Positions 1-9,170 of a stretch of 64,000 bases of DNA are shown here, piece after piece. The first letter of the stretch is position 1. Every line of letters begins with the position of its first letter. The DNA lies in the NCBI RefSeq assembly GCF_003751945.1, contig NZ_RJKL01000001.1:1488001-1552000 (forward strand). Direction: 5' to 3'. The position numbers and the translations under genes are program-made. This DNA comes from Couchioplanes caeruleus (lineage in GTDB: Bacteria; Actinomycetota; Actinomycetes; Mycobacteriales; Micromonosporaceae). The notes beneath the pieces were generated by a model. It was not told the DNA's origin. It saw only the letters and a program-made list of their open reading frames with translations, and made no database searches.

Positions 1-490
1 GCGCGGTCGCGGCCTGAAAGACGGCGAGGAGTACGCCCAGGGCGAGCGTGTCCACGCACCGGGTGTCGGCGAGGACCCGCTGCACGAGGTCGCCGGTCGG
101 CCGCGCGGAGCGCCGTGCCAGGGAGCCGCGTTGCAGCCGGTCGAGGACGTCCATGGCGAGGTCGGCGCTCATCCGCTGCCCGGCCGTGCGGCGCATCACC
201 CGCTGGACCCCGGCGAGGACCGACCGGGCGGCGACCAGGACCACGGAGGCGGCGGCGAGCAGCGCCAGCATGCCCGCGGGCGTGCCGAGCCCTGGCACGC
301 GGGTGAGCCAGGCCGCCCAGCCCGGCAGATCCTCGCCGCGCAGCGCGGAGTCGACGGCGAGCTTGGCGGGCCACGGCAACGCCGCCGCGACGGCGGCGAG
401 CGCGACGTCGAGGAGAGCGATGACGGCGAGCGCAGTGCGGTGCCGCAGTGCGTACGCCATCGGCATGCGCCACCACGGATGCCGGTTCAC
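1..490 (-). CDS. ABC exporter transmembrane domain (partial, runs off left edge)
   Basis: The first 163 codons are visible and have no stop; the C-terminal part, including any ATPase domain, lies outside the window. The N-terminus has a short basic stretch (NRHPWWRMP), a hydrophobic segment around residues 20-38, a second around 75-95, then a soluble region with RMSADLAMDVLDRLQRGSL and a following TGDLVQRVLAD, which matches the first intracellular loop of type-I ABC exporters. The start is GTG and overlaps the stop of the upstream ABC gene as GTGA, so the two are probably translated together and may form a heterodimeric exporter. The substrate is unknown; the operon context suggests a glycosylated or hydroxylated small molecule or an envelope precursor (inference). 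Confidence 0.8.
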   Translation of the reverse strand, partial: MNRHPWWRMPMAYALRHRTALAVIALLDVALAAVAAALPWPAKLAVDSALRGEDLPGWAAWLTRVPGLGTPAGMLALLAAASVVLVAARSVLAGVQRVMRRTAGQRMSADLAMDVLDRLQRGSLARRSARPTGDLVQRVLADTRCVDTLALGVLLAVFQAATA

Positions 491-2280
491 GGGGTCACCC
501 CGAAGTGGAGGCGGTGGTAGCGGGCGTAGGTGCCGCCGGTGGTGAGCAGTTCGGTGTGGGTGCCGTGTTCGATGATGCGCCCGGCGTCGAGCACGACGAT
601 GCGGTCCGCGCCGCGGACGGTGCTGAGCCGGTGGGCGATGACCAGCACGGTGCGCCCGGCGGCGGCCCGGGCGACGGCGGTGACCAACGCCGCCTCCGAC
701 TCCGGATCCAACGCCGCGGTGGGCTCATCCAGGATCAGCACCGGCGCGTCCTTCAACAACGCGCGGGCGATGGCCAGCCGCTGCTGCTGACCACCGGACA
801 ACGTGCTGCCGTGTTCACCCAGCACCGTGTCGTAACCCTCGGGCAACGCCTCGATGAAGTCATCGGCCAGAGCGTGGCGGGCGGCGTGCTCGACGTCGCG
901 ACGGCTGGCGTCGGGACGCCCGTAGGCGATGTTCTCGGCCACCGACACCGGCAGCAGCAACGGCTGCTGCCGCACCACCGACACCCGACCACGCCACTGC
1001 GACAACCGCGCCGACCGGGCATCCACACCATCGAGCAGCACCCGCCCGGCCCACGGGTCGACCAACCGCGGCACCAACGACACCAGAGTCGACTTGCCCG
1101 CACCGGTCGGCCCGACCAGAGCCACCGTCTCCCCCGCCTCCACGCGCAGGTCGATGCCGTGCAGCACCGGCCGACCCGGCCGGTATCCGAACACCACACC
1201 GTCGAAGACCACCGCCGACCCACGGCCCACCACGGGCAGGACCGCCGGACGGGGACACTCCGGCAGATCCCGCGCCGACTCCACGACCTCCAGGACGCGC
1301 TCCAACCCCGCTTCGGCCACCCGGAGTTCCCGCTGGACCTGGAGCAGTCCCCGGGCCTCGCCCTCGATGGTGCGGGCGTAGACGAGGAAGACGAGCAGGG
1401 CCCCGACGGTGAGCTGGCCGCGCAGCACCTGGTGGCCGCCGGCGAGGAGCACGATGGCGACCGCGGCGGCGCTGACCAGGCCGCCGACGGACTCCGCGAC
1501 CGTCTCGGTCGTCGCGGCCCGCCGTCCCGCGGCTACGGCACCGTCCACCCGGTCGCGCATGGTGTGCAGATTGCGGTCCTCGGCGGTGTACGCCTGCACG
1601 ACCGGCAGCGCGTGCAGCACCTGCGTCACGAAGGCGACGAGCGCGGATTGGGCGCGCCGGAATCCGAGTGCGCGTCCCTTCACCCGCGTGCCGAGACCGT
1701 GCGCGATGACGGCGAGCACCGGCGCGGCGGCGAACAGCACCAGGGTGAGCGGAGAGTTCAGCCGCCACGCGGACAGCCCCACGGCGACCAGTGTCAGGAC
1801 ATGCAGGAGCGGACCGACGAGCACGGCATGGGTGGCGGCATAGACCGCATAGCTGTCCGTGCTGAGTCGGCTCATGGAGTCGCCGGCGGGCCGGGTGACG
1901 TGGAAGCCGGAGGACTGGCGCTGGAGGCGGTCGAACATCTCGACGGTGACGGCCCGGGTCAGGCGCAGGCCGGTCGTCTCGACGAGCCACGCCGTGGCCG
2001 CGTGCACGGTCGTGGCGAGCATGGCGATCAGGCCCGTGAGGACGGCCGTGACCAGGACGATGGACCGGGCGGAGCCGTCGAGGCCCAGGGCGGCGAACGC
2101 CGCGCCGACGGGACCGGTCAGCGGACGGCCGGAGAGGCCGTTGTCGACCAGCAGCTTGAGGGGCAGCGGCTGGAGGGCGGCCAGCGTCGCCGACAGTGCG
2201 GTCGCGACGGCGAGCACCGACAGTCTCCGCCGCTGCGCGCGCGGATAGCGCAGCAGGCGGCGGTACCGTCCGGCGCGCAC
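487..2280 (-). CDS. ABC exporter, fused transmembrane and ATPase domains
   Basis: A 597-residue half-transporter of usual length. An N-terminal transmembrane region (about residues 1-320) is followed by an ATPase with Walker A GPTGAGKST (about 390-398), signature LSGGQ (about 494-498), Walker B VLILDEP (about 514-520) and switch His in VIAHRL. The open frame extends further upstream, but GTG at 2278-2280, two bases after the stop of the flavoenzyme gene, fits operon structure. Its stop overlaps the GTG of the next ABC gene, so the pair probably forms a heterodimer. This family exports lipids, peptides or small metabolites across the inner membrane; the actual cargo cannot be read from sequence. 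Confidence 0.9.
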   Translation of the reverse strand: MRAGRYRRLLRYPRAQRRRLSVLAVATALSATLAALQPLPLKLLVDNGLSGRPLTGPVGAAFAALGLDGSARSIVLVTAVLTGLIAMLATTVHAATAWLVETTGLRLTRAVTVEMFDRLQRQSSGFHVTRPAGDSMSRLSTDSYAVYAATHAVLVGPLLHVLTLVAVGLSAWRLNSPLTLVLFAAAPVLAVIAHGLGTRVKGRALGFRRAQSALVAFVTQVLHALPVVQAYTAEDRNLHTMRDRVDGAVAAGRRAATTETVAESVGGLVSAAAVAIVLLAGGHQVLRGQLTVGALLVFLVYARTIEGEARGLLQVQRELRVAEAGLERVLEVVESARDLPECPRPAVLPVVGRGSAVVFDGVVFGYRPGRPVLHGIDLRVEAGETVALVGPTGAGKSTLVSLVPRLVDPWAGRVLLDGVDARSARLSQWRGRVSVVRQQPLLLPVSVAENIAYGRPDASRRDVEHAARHALADDFIEALPEGYDTVLGEHGSTLSGGQQQRLAIARALLKDAPVLILDEPTAALDPESEAALVTAVARAAAGRTVLVIAHRLSTVRGADRIVVLDAGRIIEHGTHTELLTTGGTYARYHRLHFGVTP

Positions 2281-2282
2281 CG

Positions 2283-3644
2283 TCAGCCTGCCAACTGGGC
2301 CAGCTCGTCGCGGATGAGGGCGTCGACGTGGCCGCCGACCTCTCGCGCCCGGATCGCCGGGTGCTTCATGAGGCGGTCGAGCATCTCTTCCTGGCGGGCC
2401 TGGCGGCAGCGGACCTCCGTGTAGGGCCGCCGGGAGAAGGCCACCATCGTGTAGAGGGGGACGAACCGGTCGGGGTCCAGCCGGTACGCCCGGTCCTCCA
2501 GCCACTTGCGGACCCGGAACAGGGGGTCGCGGGCCCGGACCGCCAGCTCGTCGTAGTGCTGTTCGGCCAACTGGATGACCGTCTCGCAGTTCGCCGTACG
2601 GTCCTGTTCGTAGCGCCGCAGGGCGGCGTGCCAGTCACCGCCGCTCTCCTCGATGCACTCGAGAAGCACGGTGCAGTCCTCGAAGCCCGCGTTGAGTCCT
2701 TGCCCCAGGAACGGCACCAGCGCGTGCGCGGCGTCGCCCACCAGGGCCAGCCAGTCCTCGTGGATCCACGGCCGGCAACTACTGCTCACCAGCAACGACG
2801 GCGGGCGGGCGAAGAAGTCCTCCACCAGAGCGGGTGAGGCGGCGAGCAGGTCGGGGCATTCGCTGAGCAGGAACCGGGTCAGCTCCGGCGGCGTGGTCAA
2901 CGCCGCGAACGACTCCTCTCCGGTCAGGGGCATGAACACCGACACGGTCGCGCTGCCGTCGAGGTTGGGGAAGCCCACCAGCATGCACTGCCCGCGGGGC
3001 CACAGGTGCAGGGCCTCGCGGCGGGCAAGGTCCCCCGTGAGACCGCTGCGGGGCACTCGCAGCTCCCGGTAGAGCATCGGCGACAGACGCTGGAAGAAGC
3101 TGCCGCCGTGCGCGCGCAGCAGCCCCCGCCGCACAGTGGACCAGGCGCCGTCGGCGGCGAAGACATGCCGTGCGGCGACCGTCGTCGTCACGCCGCCCGG
3201 GCCGAGCAGGTGCAGACGCCGGCCGGCGAAGTCCGGTTCCAGGCACCGGTGGTCGAAGTGGATGCGCACGGCCGGATGCGCACGCACCATCTCCAGGAGC
3301 AGGTCGGTCAGCTCGGTGCGGGACGCGGAGTAGATGGCGTCGTGCCGGCTGGTGTACGGCTGGAACGCGCAGGCGCCGTACGGGGAGTGGATCATGCGGC
3401 CGTACAGCGGCACGCAGATCTCGTGGACGGCGGCGTCGGCGTCCACCGCCCGCAGGGCGTGCCAGCCGCGCTCGGCGAGGGTCAGGTTGATGGACCGCCC
3501 CGGCGGCGCCGGGAGGCGGCGCGGATCGGGCCGGCTCTCGTAGACGATCACCTGGTGGCCCCGGCGGGCGAGCAGCAGCGCGAGCAGCGAGCCCACCGGT
3601 CCGGCACCCACGACCACGGTCTGTGCGGCAACGGTACGGGTCAT
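2283..3644 (-). CDS. FAD-dependent monooxygenase, kynurenine 3-monooxygenase-like
   Basis: The 453-residue protein has the dinucleotide-binding motif GAGPVG at residues 13-18, an early RSINLTLAERG segment and the second flavin motif VGDAAHALVPFLGQG near 301-316. Length and these segments are typical of kynurenine 3-monooxygenase, an aromatic hydroxylase using FAD, NADPH and O2. The ATG overlaps the upstream glycosyltransferase stop as ATGA, and the ABC gene begins two bases after its stop. No other kynurenine-pathway gene is visible, so the real substrate may be another aromatic acid or an aryl-decorated glycan or lipid (inference). The C-terminal membrane-associated helix known in eukaryotic KMO is not obvious here. 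Confidence 0.82.
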   Translation of the reverse strand: MTRTVAAQTVVVGAGPVGSLLALLLARRGHQVIVYESRPDPRRLPAPPGRSINLTLAERGWHALRAVDADAAVHEICVPLYGRMIHSPYGACAFQPYTSRHDAIYSASRTELTDLLLEMVRAHPAVRIHFDHRCLEPDFAGRRLHLLGPGGVTTTVAARHVFAADGAWSTVRRGLLRAHGGSFFQRLSPMLYRELRVPRSGLTGDLARREALHLWPRGQCMLVGFPNLDGSATVSVFMPLTGEESFAALTTPPELTRFLLSECPDLLAASPALVEDFFARPPSLLVSSSCRPWIHEDWLALVGDAAHALVPFLGQGLNAGFEDCTVLLECIEESGGDWHAALRRYEQDRTANCETVIQLAEQHYDELAVRARDPLFRVRKWLEDRAYRLDPDRFVPLYTMVAFSRRPYTEVRCRQARQEEMLDRLMKHPAIRAREVGGHVDALIRDELAQLAG

Positions 3645-6088
3645 GTCGGTTCCCCGGAGGCACGACGGGGCGAGGCGGTCGGCGCCACCTGCCGGGTGGT
3701 GTGGGCCAGGCCGGCGCGAACACGTCGGCCCAGCAGCAGCGCCTCGCATCCGAGCGCGACGCCCGCCGCACCGGCGCCGGCAGCCGCCACCGCGAGGTCG
3801 ACGACGGCCAGCACGGAGAGGACCGCGAGCAGCAGCGGGAGGGTGAGCCGCAGCGACCACCGGACCCGGTGCGCCGGCTGCCAGCGCCACAGCACGGCGG
3901 TGACGATCCGGGCGGTCAGGAACGGTCCGACGGTCGCGGCGACGTCCCAGGTGCTGAACGGGCTGCTCCGACGCACGGCGCACCGGCGTGCCCTGAGGTC
4001 GTCCTCCAGGAGCCGCAGCCAGGTGAGCCGGTCGCCGGACCAGGTGGATCCCTGCGGGGGCGGCCCGCTCAGCGGACGGCCTCGAAGCCGGCCCCACAGC
4101 CGGACGAACGGCTGCAGCACGTGCAGGGCCGCGACGAGCAGTCGCAGCGCCACCGGCCGCGGCTCGCCGTCAGGCACCGCGAGGGTGGTGGCGACGAGGA
4201 GCGCGTAGCCCAGCACGGCGACGACCGCGGTGGCGACGACCGGCAAGGCCCAGGACGACACCGGCATGATCAACAGGCCGGCGACGACCGGCGGCAGGGT
4301 CAGCGGCAGCAACACACCGCCGTACTGCGCCGCGGCCTCCGCCCGCCGCCGGGCGACCGGCTGGTACGGCGCCGTACCGGCGTAACCGTGATAGACCACC
4401 GGCCGCAGCATGCGGGCGGCGATGCGGGCTCCCCCGTAGACGAAGCCGGACCAGCGGGCCTGGCCGAGGCGGTTGAAGCGGTGCGGATGAGCACCGGAGA
4501 GCATGCGTTCGGCACGGCCGTAGCCGCGCTGCTGGCGCAGGTATCCGGTGACGGTGTCGCGCCGATGGTGATACACCTGCGCGGCCCCCGCGAAGGCGAT
4601 CTGGCGCCCCTCGTCGAGCAGCTTCCAGCACACGTCCACGTCGTCGCCGGCGGCGGTGTACGCCGGCCGGAACCCGCCGACGGCGCGCAGCGCCTCGCGC
4701 CGATATGCCATGTTACAGCCCGGGACGTGCTCGGCCCGGTCGTCACCGATCAGCACCTCGGTGGGGGCACCGGGCGACAAGGCCACCGCCCGCTCCACGA
4801 TGCCGGCGCCCGGACACGGCAGGTTGGGGCCGCCGGTGGCGGCCACCCGCGCGTCGTCGAAGGACAGCACCAGGTGGTGCAGCCAGTCCGGATGACACGC
4901 GGCATCGGAGTCGAGGTAGGCGATGATCTCCCCGGTCGCCGCGTCGAGCCCGGCGTTTCGCGCGCAGCTCAGGCCGGCATGTGGCAGCGACAGCAGCCGG
5001 AACGGGTACCGCGCCGCGATCTCCGCCGTCCGGTCGGTGGAGCCGTCGTCGCAGACCAGCACCTCGAAGTCCGGGTAGCCGCACCGCAGCAGCGACGCCA
5101 GGCATTCGTCGATGGTCTTCTCCGCGTTGTACGCACAGACGAGCACGCTGACCCGCGGCCACGCCGGACGCAGGTCGGCGAGCCCGGCGGCCGCCCATCG
5201 GCTCACCACTTCCAGGCCCGGCCGTGGACGGCGCGCGGTGTCCGTGAGGCCGAAGCCCCAGCCCTGCACGGGTTTCCCGGCGACCGACCACTCGTCGGTC
5301 CAGGAGAAGACCGTGGCTCCCGCACAGCCGGTCTCGTCCACGATCGGGAGCTGGGCGGCGAGCGACGCCGCCTGGGCGGTTTCGCCGTGCACCAGGGCAG
5401 GAACGCCGAGCTCGCCGACGACCAACGGCCGGTCGCCGGCCACGACGCGCAGGTGCCGTAGGTACGCCCGCAACCGCGGGGCTTCGTCCAGGAAGACGTT
5501 GTAGCAGACCAGGTCCTGACCCTCGACGTCGAGGAACTCGGTCGTCGGGAAATTGCCGTAGGTGACCAGCAGCTCCGGGTCGCCCGCGTGGCAGCGGGAC
5601 ACCAGGTCGGCGAGGCCGTCCGCGACGGCACCGGCGCCGTGCAGCCGTACGACGTCGCACGGGTACTCGTTGCCGACGACGAGGGCGAGGATCCTCGGGT
5701 CCCCCGCGTACGACTCGAGCGCCGCGTCCACCGCCTGCCGTCCGGCGTCGCGGACCCGCCGCCGCGCCGCCCGTCCGGCCCGCGGCTCCATCCGCCAGTC
5801 GTGGTGGTGCAGCCCGGCCAGCACCCGCAGGGAAAGCTCACCGGCGAGGTCGAGGAAGTCGTCGGGGACCGGATCGTACGTGCGTACGGTGGTCAACCCT
5901 GCCTCGGCGATCGCCACCAGGTCGCGCTTGAGCACGGCGTGCTCCGGGAAAGCGGCGCCGTCGCGACGAGCGGCGAAGCCTCCGTAGGTGACGCCCCGGA
6001 CATGGAAGACCTCGTCGGCGACGCGCAGGTGACGCCCGTCGGCCCGGACGCGCGAGCAGTGGTGTGTCGACATGCCCGGCGCCGTCAT
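3641..6088 (-). CDS. Glycoside hydrolase-like domain fused to family 2 glycosyltransferase
   Basis: An 815-residue two-enzyme protein. Residues about 15-310 look like a clan GH-A TIM barrel: VVGNEYP carries the Asn-Glu pair typical of the acid/base and VVGELGVP a Glu in the nucleophile position. From about 315 a GT2 domain begins with VSVLVCAYNAEKTIDECL, followed by CDDGSTDRT, the metal motif YLDSDAACHPDW, GDDVDVCWKL and QQRGYGRAERML (Q/RxxRW-like). Several hydrophobic helices follow from about residue 570 to the end, so the protein is probably membrane-bound. Start ATG 6088 overlaps galE as ATGA, and the stop overlaps the flavoenzyme ATG. Acceptor and product are unknown; galE next door suggests UDP-galactose or a related donor (inference). 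Confidence 0.85.
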   Translation of the reverse strand: MTAPGMSTHHCSRVRADGRHLRVADEVFHVRGVTYGGFAARRDGAAFPEHAVLKRDLVAIAEAGLTTVRTYDPVPDDFLDLAGELSLRVLAGLHHHDWRMEPRAGRAARRRVRDAGRQAVDAALESYAGDPRILALVVGNEYPCDVVRLHGAGAVADGLADLVSRCHAGDPELLVTYGNFPTTEFLDVEGQDLVCYNVFLDEAPRLRAYLRHLRVVAGDRPLVVGELGVPALVHGETAQAASLAAQLPIVDETGCAGATVFSWTDEWSVAGKPVQGWGFGLTDTARRPRPGLEVVSRWAAAGLADLRPAWPRVSVLVCAYNAEKTIDECLASLLRCGYPDFEVLVCDDGSTDRTAEIAARYPFRLLSLPHAGLSCARNAGLDAATGEIIAYLDSDAACHPDWLHHLVLSFDDARVAATGGPNLPCPGAGIVERAVALSPGAPTEVLIGDDRAEHVPGCNMAYRREALRAVGGFRPAYTAAGDDVDVCWKLLDEGRQIAFAGAAQVYHHRRDTVTGYLRQQRGYGRAERMLSGAHPHRFNRLGQARWSGFVYGGARIAARMLRPVVYHGYAGTAPYQPVARRRAEAAAQYGGVLLPLTLPPVVAGLLIMPVSSWALPVVATAVVAVLGYALLVATTLAVPDGEPRPVALRLLVAALHVLQPFVRLWGRLRGRPLSGPPPQGSTWSGDRLTWLRLLEDDLRARRCAVRRSSPFSTWDVAATVGPFLTARIVTAVLWRWQPAHRVRWSLRLTLPLLLAVLSVLAVVDLAVAAAGAGAAGVALGCEALLLGRRVRAGLAHTTRQVAPTASPRRASGEPT

Positions 6089-7110
6089 CGGTCGTAGCCG
6101 GCGGGGTTGAGCCGCTGGAAGCGCCAGGTGTCCTGGCACATCGTCGCGAGGTCGTGCCGGGCGTACCAGTTCCATTCGCGGGCCGCCCGGCCCGCATCCG
6201 CGACCAGCTCGGCGACGTCGCCCGGACGACGGCCGACGAACCGGTACGGCAACTCACGCCCGCAAGCCGTCGAGAAGGCGGCGATGAGCTCGAGAACGGA
6301 GGTGCCGGCGCCCGTTCCGAGGTTGTAGACCCGCAGCCCGGTCCGGTCACCGAGGTGTTCCGCGGCGAGTCGGTGGCCGTCCGCGACGTCGGCCACATGG
6401 ACGTAGTCGCGGATGCAAGTGCCGTCGCGGGTCGGGTAATCGTGGCCGAACACGTTCAGGTGGTGGCGGCGCCCGACGGCCACCTGCGCCAGATAGGGCA
6501 GCACGTTGTTCGGCACACCCAGAGGGTCTTCACCGAGCAGACCGCTGTCGTGTGCCCCGATGGGGTTGAAGTACCGGAGCGCGATGACCGACAAGTCGCC
6601 GTAGCGTGCGCAGGCGTCGGCCAGGACCAGCTCACACATCCACTTCGACCGGCCATAGGGGCTGGTGGGTGTGCCGGCGTCCGCCTCCACGAGCGGATTG
6701 CGGCAGGGCCGGCCGTACACCGAGCAGGACGACGAGAAGACCAGCTCGCGCACGCCGTAGCGGTACATCACCTCGAGCAGCGTCACCGTCCCGCAGACGT
6801 TGACGTCGTAGTACTGCAGCGGCTTGCGCACCGATTCGCCGACCGCCTTCTTCGCGGCGAAATGGATCACCGCGTCGACCGGGTGCGCCGCGAACACCTT
6901 GGCGAGCTCGCGGCGGTCCCGCAGGTCGACCTGGTAGGCCGGCACCTGCCGGCCGGCCAGCTTCTCCACCCGTTCCACGGCGGCGGGCACGCTGTTCGAG
7001 AAGTCGTCCACCACGATGACCTGATGATCGTGCTCCAAGAGATCCAGGCAGGTGTGACTGCCGATGAATCCGCCTCCGCCGGTCAACAGGAACGTCCTGG
7101 GTTCGGGCAT
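6085..7110 (-). CDS. galE: UDP-glucose 4-epimerase
   Basis: A 341-residue extended SDR enzyme interconverting UDP-glucose and UDP-galactose in the cytosol. The NAD motif TGGGGFIGSHT lies near residues 8-18 and the catalytic Tyr/Lys pair in SPYGRSKWMCE near 145-155; length is standard for GalE. An in-frame extension to 7203 exists, but the ATG at 7110 (MPEPRTFLLTGG) puts the Rossmann motif at its usual place. It is the first gene of the five-gene unit and overlaps the next gene as ATGA, so it probably supplies the sugar nucleotide used by the downstream glycosyltransferase. Confidence 0.93.
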   Translation of the reverse strand: MPEPRTFLLTGGGGFIGSHTCLDLLEHDHQVIVVDDFSNSVPAAVERVEKLAGRQVPAYQVDLRDRRELAKVFAAHPVDAVIHFAAKKAVGESVRKPLQYYDVNVCGTVTLLEVMYRYGVRELVFSSSCSVYGRPCRNPLVEADAGTPTSPYGRSKWMCELVLADACARYGDLSVIALRYFNPIGAHDSGLLGEDPLGVPNNVLPYLAQVAVGRRHHLNVFGHDYPTRDGTCIRDYVHVADVADGHRLAAEHLGDRTGLRVYNLGTGAGTSVLELIAAFSTACGRELPYRFVGRRPGDVAELVADAGRAAREWNWYARHDLATMCQDTWRFQRLNPAGYDR

Positions 7111-7786
7111 GTCGGCTCGCTTCGCAGAATGGTGACCGCCGCGGGGGCGACCGACATCCGGCCACCGTGCCGTCCGGCTGATCTCCATGCATGTACGTGG
7201 CAACTGAGCGGTAACGAAACCGGGCGATCGAAAAGACCGATCCCGCCGGAATGTTCAGGCTGACGGGTGGCGACGTCCCCATATCCTCGAGACGAATAGT
7301 TCGGCGCCCGCCCGGGAAATAGGCAGGATGCATTTCGTAATACTGTTGCTGTTTCACACGTAGCCGCGAAATCGCTTCGTCGCCGATCGTAGTCAACACT
7401 CAGTGTGCGCACAAGCTTCCGCACGGCAATCACCACCGCGCCGACCCACGGTTTTCGAAGGCCGCAGAAAAGGGGACCCGCGCGGCCCGCAAGCCGTCTA
7501 CGGCGTTAAGCAGAGATGATGCTTGCTTGAAGACAATTGCCCAGAATCGTGCATTGGCCTAAATTGTTGGCACTTGGTCCCGCTTTACGCAGGATCGAGA
7601 CGATCCGAACGACGGGAAATGTCGGACCCACGGGGACGATACCCACCCTACCGCCGGAAATGCCGGCGATAGCCACGACGATGAACCCTGACGTCCCGTC
7701 GATATGCGGCCCGGAATCGCTATTGCGGCTCGAAGCGGTCGGCCGACCGCTTCGAGCCGCAAGGCCGGGTGCCGCCGATGCGATTC
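7111..7786. other. Long intergenic region, AT-richer than surroundings
   Basis: About 675 bases between galE and the metalloprotease gene. The stretch from about 7190 to 7720 is visibly less GC-rich than the rest of the window and should hold the promoter of the galE unit, though I cannot place -10/-35 boxes with confidence. A plus-strand reading frame (7537-7851) exists but has no family resemblance and runs through the palindrome into the antisense of the protease gene, so I do not call it. The only strong structure is the 40-bp palindrome at 7723-7762. Confidence 0.6.
7723..7762. terminator. 40-bp perfect palindrome downstream of the metalloprotease gene
   Basis: Two 20-base arms (TTGCGGCTCGAAGCGGTCGG and its exact reverse complement) abut with no spacer. 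It begins 24 bases after the stop of the minus-strand protease gene, where a terminator is expected. There is no run of T after either arm, as is common in actinobacterial hairpin terminators. Confidence 0.7.
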
Positions 7787-8725
7787 CTAGGCACCACCGG
7801 AGCGGAAGGCGACCCAGGCGTCGCTCATCCGGTCGGCCTGGCCGGAAGTGAACATATTCATGCAGGAGTCCTGCGAGTAGTCCATGAAGTTGTGGATCGG
7901 GTCGGCCCCCGGCGCGGCGCAGGAGTCCGCCCCCACCGGACAGTCGAACTGCGGGACCGCCTCCGGGGCGGTGTCCGCCACGAAGTCGCCCGAGGCGGCG
8001 CAGCCGTGCGCGAAGGTGTGCTCCAGCATCAGCCAGTGACCGACCTCGTGGGTCAGGGTGTCGCCCTCGGCGTACTTGCCGGCCGTCCCGCCCGGCATCG
8101 ACTCGTCGAGCAGGACCACACCGTCCAGGTAGTCACGGCCGTTGTTGTAGCCCTTGGGGAAGTACGCCCACCCGAGCAGTCCGTCGCCGATGTTGGCCGC
8201 GTACACGTTCAGCGTCCGCGCGTCCCCGGTGTACAGGGCCTTCTTCATGTCCCGTTCGTTCTTGCCCGGCACGACGGTGTACCACCCGCTGTTCACCGTC
8301 CACGTGGTGTTGGTCAGCGAGAACCGGAACGGGGTGCCGGCGGCGCCCGGCGCCGTGCGTCCACCGAACGAGTTGTTCAGTACCGACATCTGCGCCGCGA
8401 TCATCGAGCTCCAGCGGCTCTTGTCGGCCGCCGTGAACGGGCGATCGGAGACCATGTGGAACACCGTGGGGATGGTGACGCTGCCGTTCGGCAGCCGCGG
8501 TGCATCCTTGATGACCCCGTAGGCGTTGGCCTCGTTCTTCGAGTACAACGCGGGCTCCTGGGCCGTCGCCCCGGCGCGTACCCGAGCCACGCTGTCCGCG
8601 GCGCAGGCCGCGACGCCGGCGGACGCGGTCGCCGCGTACGCGAGTCCGGACGGGCCACTGGTCGCCACGACAGACGCGGTCGCCACGCTCAGGAGTGCCA
8701 GCCGTCGCGTCCAGGATGTGGGCAT
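7787..8725 (-). CDS. Secreted zinc metalloprotease, M43-type
   Basis: A 312-residue secreted enzyme. The N-terminus (MPTSWTRRLALLSVATASVV, then Ala-rich up to LAYAATASA) is a signal peptide. The zinc motif is HEVGHWLMLEH near residue 224; this keeps the three His and the Glu of the HExxHxxGxxH metzincin pattern, but Met stands where Gly is usual. A downstream NFMDYSQDSC supplies the Met-turn. Several Cys (HGCAASGD, FDCPVGADSC, DSCMN) are placed as in pappalysin/cytophagalysin-type M43 proteases. ATG 8725 was chosen because GGAAGG precedes it and the signal peptide starts there. Likely an extracellular nutritional protease. Confidence 0.88.
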   Translation of the reverse strand: MPTSWTRRLALLSVATASVVATSGPSGLAYAATASAGVAACAADSVARVRAGATAQEPALYSKNEANAYGVIKDAPRLPNGSVTIPTVFHMVSDRPFTAADKSRWSSMIAAQMSVLNNSFGGRTAPGAAGTPFRFSLTNTTWTVNSGWYTVVPGKNERDMKKALYTGDARTLNVYAANIGDGLLGWAYFPKGYNNGRDYLDGVVLLDESMPGGTAGKYAEGDTLTHEVGHWLMLEHTFAHGCAASGDFVADTAPEAVPQFDCPVGADSCAAPGADPIHNFMDYSQDSCMNMFTSGQADRMSDAWVAFRSGGA

Positions 8726-9170
8726 CGTTGTGCACCTTCCGTCGAGCTGAACCGACCGGATGGCGTCACCGCGACAGGGATCCGTTCCGGTGTCGCATCG
8801 CGATGGCCGGGGCCGGCGAACACGAACAGACCGTAGGCGTGATCCACATCTCCCCATGGGGGCGCTCCGGACAGAATGCGACGCCGTTCAGATGCGGGAA
8901 GCCCAACTATCAACCGACTGCCGGTCGGCCGAACGGCCAGTCACCGCGCCGGGAGTGACCCGGCATCGGAGCCGCTCCCGTGGATATCAGCCGTCTTCAA
9001 CGGGTCTATCATCCCTTCGCGCATTCTCGCCCTCATCGACGTCGTGCACCGTGCACGACCCTCTTTGTGGTGAGAATAAGCATGAAAACGATTTCGCGGG
9101 TATCGACGGCGAAAGGTAGAGGGATCGGGAGAACCGGCCCTTTGGCTGCGATCCCCCGCGATGCCGTGTC
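8726..9170. other. Intergenic region between protease and asparagine-synthetase-like gene
   Basis: About 445 bases with several short overlapping frames on both strands but none with recognisable protein features. It should contain the protease promoter (minus strand, near 8730-8850) and the 3' end of the 9171-10847 transcript. Nothing else is supported. Confidence 0.5.
9121..9155. terminator. Possible hairpin terminator after the asparagine-synthetase-like gene
   Basis: GGGATCG (9121-9127) pairs with CGATCCC (9149-9155) around a 21-base loop, 16 bases past the stop of the minus-strand gene ending at 9171. The stem is only 7 bp and there is no T tract, so the call is weak. Confidence 0.3.

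Noticed and set aside
448..2424. Very long open reading frame on the plus strand over the ABC exporter gene
   Set aside because: Its protein is Gln/His/Arg/Gly-rich with no motifs; it is the antisense of a gene with full Walker A, signature and Walker B motifs. High GC keeps antisense frames open.
2283..3644. A dedicated kynurenine/NAD-synthesis operon
   Set aside because: None of kynureninase, tryptophan dioxygenase or hydroxyanthranilate dioxygenase is visible; the neighbours are sugar and export genes.
7537..7851. Plus-strand frame of 104 codons in the galE-protease spacer
   Set aside because: It runs through the 40-bp palindrome into the antisense of the protease and has no family resemblance or ribosome-binding site.
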